Assembly (NCBI GenBank): GCA_003254885.1
Contig: QANT01006335.1
Location: 87,889-151,888, forward strand
Length of the DNA stretch: 64,000 bases
DNA from: Purshia tridentata
Lineage: Eukaryota > Streptophyta > Magnoliopsida > Rosales > Rosaceae
Direction of reading: 5' to 3'
The position numbers and the translations under genes were made by a program. This document shows positions 15,703-26,127 of this stretch, in pieces. Under the pieces are notes generated by a model. The model was not told the origin of the DNA. It was given only the letters and a program-made list of their open reading frames with translations, and did no database searches. Numbering within the stretch: the stretch's first letter is position 1; each line of letters begins with the position of its first letter.

Positions 15703-16514
15703 CATATTCTTAACAGGCTCGAAGACATTGTTTCCCATTGGATATTTTCTGAGGTTGGTGGTGGCGGACATGATTACTCACAATGACCCTTGTGCACTCG
15801 TAATTCATCAGGCTCGTGTGAAATCATTGGATGTCTGCAGTTTTGTTCACTGTATACTCAAGGCCCACAAACAATATTTCGGCCTTCATCATCTTGCATG
15901 TTCTAGCTATAAACTCTGTTATCATTTAAAATTGACAAAATGAGATATTTCTGGTTCTTTTTCCACCACCGGCAAAGACTCCAAACCCTACTCTTGGAGA
16001 TGAAGGTTAATGGCGGGTAACTCCATTGCAACCTATAATAGTGTCCTTTCACCTTGAACAAGCTGTGTCCCTTCCCTTGTGATATTATTGTGAGACAATC
16101 CATGGGCAGGATGGAATTAAGCACTTCTTATTATTTTTATTGTTTATCCATTGACCCCTGGTCAAAAACTCAAAGCAATCCTGTTCATCCTTGTTAATGC
16201 TTAAAAAAAAAAAACATAATCCAAAAAATAAAAATCAAAAGGCTGACTACCTTTGTGCAAATGGTGGGCCTTTTTTTGGGCCAGTTGCAAATAGTGACCC
16301 TTGACACTTGACTTTGAACCATTTACTGTGAAAAAGAAAAAGAGAGAAAAAAATAAAATAAAACATACGAGGGTAGATATGGTAATCTGGTACCCTAGTG
16401 GCTACTGAGAACTGGCTAGTATAAAGCGCGCCTTAAAGTGGGAGTGTTAAACCTTGTTCCCTCCATTTGAAAAGAAAACCCTAGAAGAAGCTGTAGAGCA
16501 GATAAAGCAGAGAG
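15703..16514. other. OZ-type 3' UTR and POT1 promoter/5' UTR
   Basis: Both genes run rightward. No extra coding exon was seen. The last ~100 bp carries a telo-box-like motif, listed separately. Confidence 0.5.
16476..16483 (+). promoter_or_regulatory. Short telo-box (AAACCCTA) upstream of POT1
   Basis: AAACCCTA lies 32 bp before the POT1 ATG, inside the probable 5' leader. Telo-boxes are bound by TRB/Myb-type and Pur-alpha-type proteins and are enriched near starts of translation and cell-cycle genes. An eight-base match can arise by chance. Confidence 0.4.
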
Positions 16515-19500
16515 ATGCCGCGTGACTTGTATAACTTCACGAAGGTAAGGGAAGCCAGATCTTCTCTCGGTGACAAAGTGAACGTAATCGGCGTTGTTCT
16601 CGAGTGCGGTTTCCCCAGGGACACCAAAGGCACTGGTACGCTTTTTTTTTTGTAATAATAATGTGCTTGGATGATCCATTTTCACTTTCTTTCTTCTTTT
16701 TTTTCGGGTAAACTTCATTTTCACATTTCATTGAAACTTATAAACGATAGTCCACAAAGTTTTGTTTTCTATTTTTTTTATCCGTTTTATACTAGAATAT
16801 ATATATATATATATATATATTTGTGGTGGCGATGATGAAACAAAGGCCGGACTTACGGCTGCTCCGCTTGGTCGGTAGTAGATTGATGAAACTGTTGTCA
16901 TAAAGGTGTTATTTTTTGAGCCACTTCTTGTTTCTTTAATTTCTCTTTGTTATTTTTAACATTTATACACTTTTCTGTTTTTTTTTTTTAAATTTTGTTC
17001 TGCTTATTATAATTTTGCAAATTGTAATTTTGCAGATTATTATATTCCGCTGCGGATAATAGATGAGACGCATCAGAGTCCTGGATTACTAATTCACGTT
17101 TTTACTAAAACTATGGATAAGCTTCCCTGTATTTTGTCGGCTGGAGACATTTTTCAACTTAACCAAGCCACGGTATCTCCGAGTTTAAAGCCATCTAGTT
17201 TTGGTATTTTTCTAGGTTTCTTCAATTGTACATGTGAAGTTGCTGATTGCTCAAGCAAATAGTTGAATCTGTGTTCGTTTTTCTTATTTACATAGCAATG
17301 GAAGAAAAGAAAATAAAGCTTCATTTCATTTTAAATTCCTTTTCTTTAACATTGCGTTAATCATTGCATGACGAGATGATTTAAAGGATATCAGAGAATT
17401 AGAAGTTATGTGTTTTCTCAAACTGGTGTGATATTTTCATATAAATGATTTCCAAAAATATTGAGATGATTGAATCAACCCTCTTCTCTTTCCACCTCCT
17501 TCCTTTTTTATTTTTCTGACTGTATTCTTTGTTAGTTATCATAATGTTAGGTGTTAATTCTTACTTCATTGGTTAAAAGCATGAAAATTTATGTATAGAT
17601 CAAGGGCTCTTCTGACCTCGGTAGGCATTACATTATGAAGCATGAGAATTTGACTTGGGGCATACTTCTGGGCAGATGAAATTGATTGACGGTGAACCAT
17701 GTGCTGTTTTCAACAAGAAGTTCTCCACATATGCCTTATACGAGGGAAGGGATGGTAGAAACCTTATTCCTTATCAAATTTACGAAGGGTTTCGTGAGAG
17801 AGACCTAGACAAGAGTTTTGTCGTGGACTTGAGAAAATGGCTGCGTAATTTTCAGCTTAATGAAGGTATTCTTAAAATATTTTGTTTCAAACTAAAATGG
17901 TCCCTTCAGTTCTAATATTTATGGATTTAATTATTTAAAAAAAGATTAAATTGTTATGGACCATGGTTACTGATGAAAGAATGTGGATGTGATCATTGCT
18001 GCATGGATTAGGGTTATAAAAAAAGTAGTTGATGAGAGTTTCACATGAAATTCAACTTTGTAAAGATATTCTAGAATGTTGTAATTTCTTTTTCTTACTT
18101 TATCTTAAGTTTTTGAGTGTAGGTGTGTGCATTTTTTGGCGTAGTGTGATGTGATTCTTTAGCATGTGCTGTCCAGATATCCTTAACATGGTTTGTGATA
18201 GAGTTGCACTGTGTATACTAATTTAGAGAAATATATGTGCTTTGTAGGCTCAAATAATTTCTCGTTGGTTAAAGAAATAAGGCCTGGAGAAGGGTTTAAT
18301 TTGTTTTGCCAAGTAAGTTGCCAGTTTTGTTAAATTTGTGCACTAGTTAGAATGAATACAGCATATATTTAGTTAAGAAATTATAGCAGAATATTGGATT
18401 ATTGTAATTTTTTACTCAAATGTGATTAAAGATCTAACTGGATTAAGTTTCTAATATTTTGATATTTTAATTATCTCGTGTACTGAGTACATACAGTTCT
18501 TGTCCTTGTTTTCTACCTTAAGATAGTTCATGTCCATGAGGTTGGAAGTGAGTGGATGGCCTTTGTTTGGGATGGAACTGATGCTTCACCAGCTAGTATT
18601 CCTCAAAAGTGAGTTGATAGTGGTTAATATTTTTTTTTTATATATTACTATAGGAATTCTTGATTAATATTTAAATTCTGGGGCACTTTTTATCCCAAAA
18701 TTAAAAGTGACATTCTTAAAACTTGCAGTGCTTGCCATTTCTTCTTATCCTTTCCTTTTATTGCTGTGTACTTACAGCTTGAGAGTTGCCAAGCATGTGC
18801 AGCATGTTCTTTTTGGGGGGGGGGGGGGGNGGGGGGGGGGGGGGGTTGTGGGGTGTGGGGTTTGGCTATATTAGTTTATGACCTACACTATTCTTGTCAA
18901 GAATATGTGTGGTTCATGTATTGGATTTAAAACCTTAGCTGACAGTAAAACCATTGAAGTTGTCTCCATTGATAGCCTGTGCCTATGTGCATGTGTTTAG
19001 TTAATTGGAAATAAACGTTAGATGTGAAAGCTACTTTAGTTTACCTGTATGGTTATTTGATTTCTCATTTCTTCTTTTAGTGAAATATTCAATGTGGGTA
19101 ACTCTAAACTGCAGGCTAGAAGAAGAAATGGACCATCCACTTCCTCTACATTTGGAATCCTTGCCTTTGTCAAGAGATGCCTTATGTAGTTTTCCTGCTG
19201 TTGGGACTGTCTTAAGATTGGCATCCCATGAAATTGAGAAAGACAACCTTCACCCACTAAAAATTGGTAAGTGGGTGAAACTTGTAAATTTGCAATGTGA
19301 AGTGCATGCAGGATTATGGCGTTGTGTGCTGACAGCCTTTGCAAGGCTTCGGTATACATCAAATGAGGAACGTCTAATACTAGAGCGACAAAGGTTACTT
19401 TTAGTTTTAGCACACACATATCATTTATGTTATTATGTATGGCATCATTATGTTGCATAACTTTGTAAAAATCTGATGCAATATCCCTTGCTTATTTATA

Positions 19501-20683
19501 TGGGTCAGGTTATATAACGAGCGATTATTGCAGAGTCCAATAAGTTTGAGGCGGATGCCATTGCCGAGATCTCCTGGGTATTCCCATATCACAGGTACCG
19601 CATTGTTGGTTTCTTAGTGATAAATGAGTTCTTTGGATTTCTCATTTACTTAGTTCTCTGTCTCCACTCTATTAGCTCTATGTTTCATACTTCTCTTATG
19701 ATGATCTTCTTATGAATGCTCATTTCTGCCTCAGAGGTTGATGATGATCATGCTCCATTTCATACCTTAATGGATGTCCTCACAAGTTCAGAGGTATCCT
19801 ATCTATTTCATGTAGCTCATATTTTTTGCAGAACTTTCCTGATATTATTGTACTTTTGTATTCAGATGCCTAGTTTGTTTTTATATGCTTCATTTTTCGG
19901 TTTAAATCTTATAGCATTTTTCTTCCTTTTTCCCCTTTTATATTTCTAATAAAGATTCATGCTTTGCTAACTGCAGTGACTGCTGAGCGAATTTTATCTG
20001 TTGATATTTTTATGTATATGTTATTCCATAATTACTATTGCTATATTTTTCTATAGAAAGACTGTTATAAAAATATAAATGGTCATTTGATCATCTTCCA
20101 AATTCTTCAATTTTAAACTTTATAAACTTGTGTCATCAATTTACAATCTCTATGTATCAACTGTAACAGCACACCATCTTACTGCTTTATGTATCCCAAA
20201 TCTTGCAGTGTACAGGCAGTTTCAGGTGCATAGTTCGAGTCGTAGCAGCTTTTCCTTGTCAGGCTAAGGACTTTTGCTTTCCTGTTGGGATGGTTGGCAG
20301 AATTAGGTTCACACTGGAGGACTCGACTGCTAGAATTCATGCTTTCCTGTATGCGGAAGATGGGGTAAGAAGTTGTATTGATTATTTGACTTATGTTTGT
20401 AAAGATTATATGATCCGTCTTATTTCTAAGATTTGTCACTTCTGATTGTCATCTTCATTTATGATAGACGAAATTTTTTGATGGTCATTCCTCTGTTGAG
20501 GTATTGACGAGGAAAAGAAATGCACTGCTAGGAGTGACTACAAATAATTATGGGGAAGAAATTGACGACGTTCCGAGGAATCCACCTTGGGTGCACTTTT
20601 GCCTAAAGTTTGATTTTCTAGATGAAAAGGACAAATGGGGAAGTAGGCACTACCGAATCTCTAGCACCAAATTGGTGGCTTGA
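16515..20683 (+). CDS. POT1: POT1, protection of telomeres protein 1
   Basis: This is the single-strand telomeric DNA/telomerase-associated OB-fold protein of plants. Ten exons keep frame for 464 residues, matching plant POT1 length: 16515-16635, 17036-17172, 17676-17865, 18248-18312, 18523-18608, 19115-19393, 19509-19594, 19735-19793, 20209-20364, 20468-20683. OB-fold 1 runs from about 18 to 140 (DKVNVIGVVLECGFPRDTKG, PLRIIDET, FTKTMDKLP, AVFNKKFSTYALYEG). OB2 follows (EIRPGEGFNLFCQIVHVHE, MAFVWDGTDASP, LKIGKWVKLVNLQCEVHAG). The C-terminal domain contains CIVRVVAAFPCQAKDFCFP and ARIHAFLYAEDG. The start is the first ATG after a leader with AAAACCCTAG and gives the family N-terminus MPRDLYNFTK. 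A run of G with an ambiguous base lies in an intron and does not affect the reading frame. Whether it behaves like Arabidopsis POT1a (telomerase) or POT1b is not deducible here. Confidence 0.93.
16796..16820. repeat. (AT)n microsatellite
   Basis: About twelve AT units in POT1 intron 1. Confidence 0.85.
18815..18845. repeat. Poly-G tract with one ambiguous base
   Basis: Thirty-one positions are all G except an N at 18830, in POT1 intron 5. The true length is uncertain because sequencers slip on such runs. Confidence 0.9.
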
Positions 20684-22299
20684 ACTAAATCTTCGGTGAT
20701 TTAAATCTTTCCTATTCACATACTTGTATCTGGTAACTTTTGTGTTTTTATTCTTAGGATCAACATTTGTATATTTTCATTACAAGGAATGCATGTATAT
20801 TTTGTTTAGAAGGAACTTTTGATGATACAGCTGTTTGCTGTTTTTATGTATATTAATATAATTTCATTCTTTCCGTGGAGAAAGATTTTAGTTTTAGGGA
20901 ATCTTACTCAAATAACTCACCGGTTGGGGTGGTTAAACAAAAATGACTTTGCCGTCTTTATTGTCCTTAATTCGTTGAATTTTAACTGCTTCAGAATATA
21001 ATAAACGTAAATTTAAATTACAAATGGATGGTTCACGAAGCTTATCGAAATCTATTACGGTATTACGAGAGTTTCACGGTATTCTAAATTCAACTCAAAG
21101 TTAAAAGTACAACATCACTTGAGTAATGATACTTGGAGACTAACTACTAAAAAAATAAAAAGATAAAGTTTTGGCTTTTGTTCTTTGATATAAATGAACA
21201 AATTTAAACATACAACACCGGAAAGTAGGTGCTCACTCTCATTTACCACTAGAGCTGTCATTCGTTTAGTATTCACCCGATTCATCTGATAGTTAACGGC
21301 TTGGATTTAGATTCCCTTTTTCACCGCTCATCACCACCCGTTTAACTGATTATGAAATATAAGGAATAAGATAGATATTTTCTACAAAAGTCAAGAGTTG
21401 ATAAAATTATTATCTATTTATATAATTACCTTATTCATTACTTTCCTTACTTATATAATTTAAGAAACATTGTTTCCATACTTTAGAGAAAAGATAAATC
21501 CTTTTTTATGAGTAAAATGGAGGTCATTAACATCATCCTAAATATATACATAAATAATTTGCTTCAATTTTAGGAAATTGTCATGTATATAAACCCACCC
21601 TCACCCTTTTTAATTTCCATTATACTTAAACGGCCCACCCACCACCGACCCACTCCAACCCGCTCTTCGATTAGCTTACAACCGCCCCCGCCCATTGACT
21701 ATGCAAGTGGTGGCAGGTTGAGCTCCCACCCAACCCACCTCACCCATTGCCCACCCCTACCGAAAAGGATTCTATTTTACTGACAAAGTGACTCGTAATA
21801 AAAAATAATCTAAAATAAATTATTCATAAACAATTTTTTTTGAAAGATTTTAATTAAAGATTAAGCCAAATAAAAAATAAATAAAAACCCAATCTATCCG
21901 TGTACACGTGCGGGGAAGCAATCTTTTTTTCGTTTGCATCGCTTGATTTTGCTCGCAGATGCGCTGGGAGTTTGGCTCAACTTTTTCTCTTATTTTGAGC
22001 TTCTAATTAAAGGACCCGAAAATCTAATGCAAAATACATGGTTTTGAATTTGTTGCAATTCAGGCCCCAAAAAAAAAGTTTATATATGCGAGGGAAAAGC
22101 ATTGCTATGTTCTACTTTGCTCAAATCTCTCTATGGTACAATTTGTCCTAAAACAACGAAAGCTTTTTGCCAAATAAATTTAAGGGGCTAGCACCGGATA
22201 CCTGTACATCATGTATTCTAGAGGAAAACATTTGTTCTTAACAGATAGGAACAGCAAAAAGGGCCTTGTAGTTCCTGAAGACCGCCATTGCCAACAAAA
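20684..22299. other. Convergent intergenic spacer (POT1 / HRD3A)
   Basis: It contains the 3' UTRs of both genes. The centre (about 21250-21760) resembles a non-autonomous transposon and is listed separately. No coding exon was seen. Confidence 0.5.
21250..21760. mobile_element. Possible non-autonomous hAT-like element
   Basis: The left edge reads TAGAGCTGTCATTCG and the right edge CCATTGCCCACCCCTAC. Ends of these two kinds (…GCTGTCA… and …GGGGTGGGCAA… in reverse) are common on plant hAT-derived elements. The interior is rich in CCCACC and ACCCG repeats. I could not find an 8-bp target duplication or matching inverted repeats, so this is tentative. Confidence 0.25.
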
Positions 22300-25200
22300 C
22301 TAATTGGGTGCAGGTGCAACATGCTCAATTGGGTGGTGCGGCACAGCCATCCCATCAGGGGCAGCAACAGCATGCCTGCGTTGTCGCTCGCGAAGATATA
22401 GGACAGTAAGGAGACAAACAAAAAGAGTCAATATTGTAGCATTTCCTTCTTCCAGCAGCACATTATCTACCCATTCTTCCACTTTCGGATAGACTTCAGG
22501 CAATGAATCGATCAAATGGACCTATATAGACCCAAGAGGAGAAAAAGAAAACCAATGAATGAAGATTCAAGGGAGCTAAAGAGGATTTTGGAATAGATTA
22601 AAGCAAGGTACAACTCATGCATGCACTTTAAAAGGAAGAATATATCACATGCATATTGCGGATTTATAGGGATTTACAATTAAAAAAAAAGTAATATAAG
22701 CAATGCATAATTTCACTAAATTATGCCATATTTGAAGAAATAATGAACTTTGCCAGTAACATATAGTATTCCCAAAGGAAAGGTTCGAGAACTCATTCTG
22801 CTCTCCATGGTGCCAATTTAGTACCATTTTACATTCTACACAGAGAACAAGGATCTTTTTCTTTTTCTTTTTAATTTTTATGATTGAAAATGGAAAAAGA
22901 GAAGATGGAGTCTGGGTTTTAGTTGGAGATGAGTGGGACTCAAAATTTTTTTAATTACAAGAAGAAGTAAGCTTCCATCAGTCAAAGAAAGCTCATGCTA
23001 GTAAAACAATTGAGAACCTTGATCGATCAAGGAAAAATGCCCATTAACTGCCAACAAGTGTTGGATAAACAGAGATTACTATTTCAGTATTTATATTAAT
23101 TCATGTGAGTAAATAGAAAAATTTCTCACATTCGGAAGACTTGTCTACAGGAATAAGAATCAGAAAAGCCTTCCACATTTTAAAAAACTTCTGAACTGGC
23201 AGATAACACTATAATGACATTAAAAATAATGTTTCACTTTGAGACAAAAACATTATTCTAGGGAAAAGTGCAGGATACCACTGACTAGTGATTACTAGTT
23301 ACTACAACTATTTTGCAAGAAGGCAGAAAGTAAACCAAACAAAAAGAACTAACCAGGAAACCGTCGGCATAATTTTTTCGTATCCATAAGCTTGCAAGGG
23401 CAAGTGCAACAGGCAACTTTGCTGCCGGATCAATCTCTAGGGCTTGGTCATAGTAACGCTTCGCAAGATGAAGATCCAAAGGCAGCCCTTGTCCATGCTC
23501 ATGCATGTAACCAAGGTTGAACATGGCTTGTGCATTAGCTTGGGCCCTGGCATGTTTGTAAGCCTCTGCAGCACGCTCATAATCTCTCTCAGTACCCTAA
23601 GACAGAAAAGAGTAAAACAAAAACAGTCAAGCAGAGATCAAGTTGCATAACTCAAATGATATATCTGGAACCTAGAGTAATGACAAACATATTTCATCTT
23701 GAGACACCTACCTGACCATAATAATATGCATCCCCAATTAACAAAGCGGCATGTTCGTTGCCCTGCTCAGATGCCTGCCACCACAACGAATGTGCACGCT
23801 GATGCCTTTCTGCATCCGTGCAGAAACCAGATTCTCCTATGCACATGCTACGCTCTCCATATTTGTCAAGAATCCATGCAGCGTTACTTTGCGCAACCTC
23901 ATAGCCTAACTCAGCCATTCTTGAATACAAGAAGAATGCCTTGCCCACATCCCCTTTTAAGTATGATTCCAGTGCCCATCTAGACAAGGAACTCCATGGC
24001 CCCCTTTCTGCAACTAGTTTGTATAATACAGTAGCCTGAAACCAATTAAATTTTGATCATGAACTGGAATTAGTAAGTCCATACGTGTGTTGGTGCATCT
24101 TAAGATCATTTATTTAGAATTAATAACAAGATAGCTTTTTCATTTTAAAAAATATTAGGAAAAGAAAATTTTATCTTCTCAAAACCTCTTCTGTTTTATA
24201 TTTTGTTCTCTAGGGGAAAATAAAGGTAAAGCAAAAGGTAAAAAGAGACGGCATTTAGAACCTTTAAACAAGGTAAAAAACATGAAATGCTAAGAACAAG
24301 CCAAAATAAAACAAAAAAGAATTGTGAATTTACCCTGGGAAGATTTTTTTTAAGCCCCACTCCAGTATGAAACATCTTCCCCAGCTGGTAGAATGCCTTG
24401 GGTTGCCCAGCATTAGCAGCCACTATAAAGTATTGACATGCAAGTTTCACATCTCTCTTAACCCCAATGCCTTTGAGATAAATTACTCCTAGGTTATAGT
24501 GCCCGCCGGCGTCTTGATTATCAGCAGCCTTCTCAAAATACTCTTTTGCCTGTAATGAAAAATATTAGTTATGACACCAATACTCCAGAAAATTATTACA
24601 ACTAACAATGTGACAACGGTGACAACAATCACTTACACAGTTTGCAAAACATAACATACACAGACAGAACACAAATAAAGCTCGACCATTGTTCACGCAT
24701 AAAGATTTAAAACACAGATAGAGACAGAACAAAGGTGAATTCTTACTTTGGTGTAGTTTTTCTTCTCCACCCCGTATCCTTTAACATATAAATAACCCAT
24801 TCCGTTATACGCCGAATAAAGCTCCTGTTTGGATGCGAGTGTAAGCCACTCCAGAGCCTTGGTGTAATTCCTCTCAACCCCAGCTCCTCTAGCATAAATC
24901 TCCCCAAGAAACTCCATTGCCCTCGGCTCGCCCTTCTCCACCGACTTCAAAAACCACGACAACGCCTTGGAATGGTCACGACGCAACCCTCTAAGCCCAA
25001 AATAGAAAAAGAGACCGATCTTATACATTGCCGCAGAGTTTCCCTTCTGAGCTTGATACTCCAAAATCTGAAAGTCCTCGTCTTCTTCGCCTCGGCTTTT
25101 CCTCAATGCCTCCTTATTCTCCTCAGCTCCATTGTGTATCCTCACCGGCTCGATCACTGGCGAGTCCTTCGAAATCAAGAAGCTATTTACAGCTGCCTCG

Positions 25201-25906
25201 GCTAATTCCGAATAAAGCTTAACCGCTTTATCAAACATCTGCAAACCAAACCAAACCAAAGAAAAGAAAAACAAAATCAATCCTGGAACTTCATTTACCT
25301 CCGCAACCAAACAGAGATCGAAATTGGAAGAGCTAGGGTTTTCCATACATCTTGCCTAAAGTAAGTGTAAGCGAGAGCCATCTTTGACTGCATGTTACCA
25401 CCCTCGGCAGCAAAGTAATGGTACATGAAGGCCTTGGCTTTGTTTTGCTTTCTCATCTGGCCCGTACCATACAGAAAGCCCAGCACGGACCGCGCGTGAG
25501 GGACACCGCGGGAAGCGGAGGCCTCGATCTCGGAAACGGCGTCGTCCATGAGCGTCGGATCACCGGAACTGACAGACTTGATCAGTTTCGACACGGTGGA
25601 GTAGTAGCGCTCGTCGTGCTGGGCGACCGGGTCGGGCTTAAACGGGTCGGGTTCGAAGATTGGGCGCCAGGAGCCCGGGTCGAGCTCCTCCTCTGACTGG
25701 GAGGAGGCGGAGTCGCCGAACTCGTCCCAGTCGGGCGAGTCATTCTGAGTTGAGTCGGAGGGCGGTTGTGAGTCGTCGGGCGAGTTGGGCGTGTTTAAGA
25801 GGTCGTCTTGAGAGAGTACAAGGACGAAAGGGCGAGCGAGGAGAGTGAGAGGGTAGAGAGAGAAAATCACGAGAGCGAAAATGAGTTTCCGAGCTGCAAA
25901 ATTCAT
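22300..25906 (-). CDS. HRD3A: HRD3A (SEL1L/Hrd3 homologue), ERAD substrate-recruiting subunit
   Basis: HRD3A is the ER-lumenal scaffold of the HRD1 ubiquitin-ligase complex and hands misfolded glycoproteins to ER-associated degradation. Six exons give 684 residues: 25349-25906, 24747-25238, 24334-24549, 23712-24035, 23354-23596, 22300-22521. A signal peptide covers residues 1-23 ([20 protein letters not shown]), followed by an acidic Pro/Ser/Asp linker (about 35-90). Sel1-like repeats fill about 105-590, e.g. [76 protein letters not shown]. One transmembrane helix lies at about 639-654 ([16 protein letters not shown]), and the short cytosolic tail ends in HVAPAPN. Every intron is phase 0, which keeps repeat modules whole. 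Start chosen as the ATG directly preceding the signal peptide. The gene is divergent to VPS26C; the 221-bp gap carries an ER-stress element. Confidence 0.95.
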
Positions 25907-26127
25907 TGCTATGCCTGGAAAATGGAGAAGAAAGAGAAGAAAAATTGGGACTTTGGGAACGCTCAGTTGGGAAAGGAGTAATATTGGGATGAAGGTTAGT
26001 TGTATTTGTTTCAGTTGGTACTTGCCACGTAGAATGTGGTAACATAGCCAATCACATTGTGCCACGTTAGCAGTCACACTATTGTGTACATATACGCTGT
26101 TTCTGACTTGCCGCTGCGTCGTTAACA
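25907..26127. promoter_or_regulatory. Bidirectional HRD3A / VPS26C promoter
   Basis: Only 221 bp separates the two start codons, which face away from each other. This space must hold both leaders and core promoters. It contains the ERSE-I listed next and a CACGTA core (TACGTG on the other strand) at 26026-26031, a site class reported for plant bZIP28/bZIP60. Confidence 0.75.
26048..26066 (+). promoter_or_regulatory. Perfect ER stress response element (ERSE-I, CCAAT-N9-CCACG)
   Basis: CCAAT occupies 26048-26052, nine bases follow, and CCACG occupies 26062-26066. This is the exact ERSE-I consensus, bound by NF-Y (CCAAT) and ATF6-type bZIPs (CCACG; bZIP28 in plants). It sits 142 bp upstream of the HRD3A ATG, where an unfolded-protein-response target would carry it. 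Confidence 0.8.

Noticed and set aside
25418-25848. Open frames antisense to the first HRD3A exon
   Set aside because: They mirror the GC-rich HRD3A coding strand and have no protein-like features of their own.
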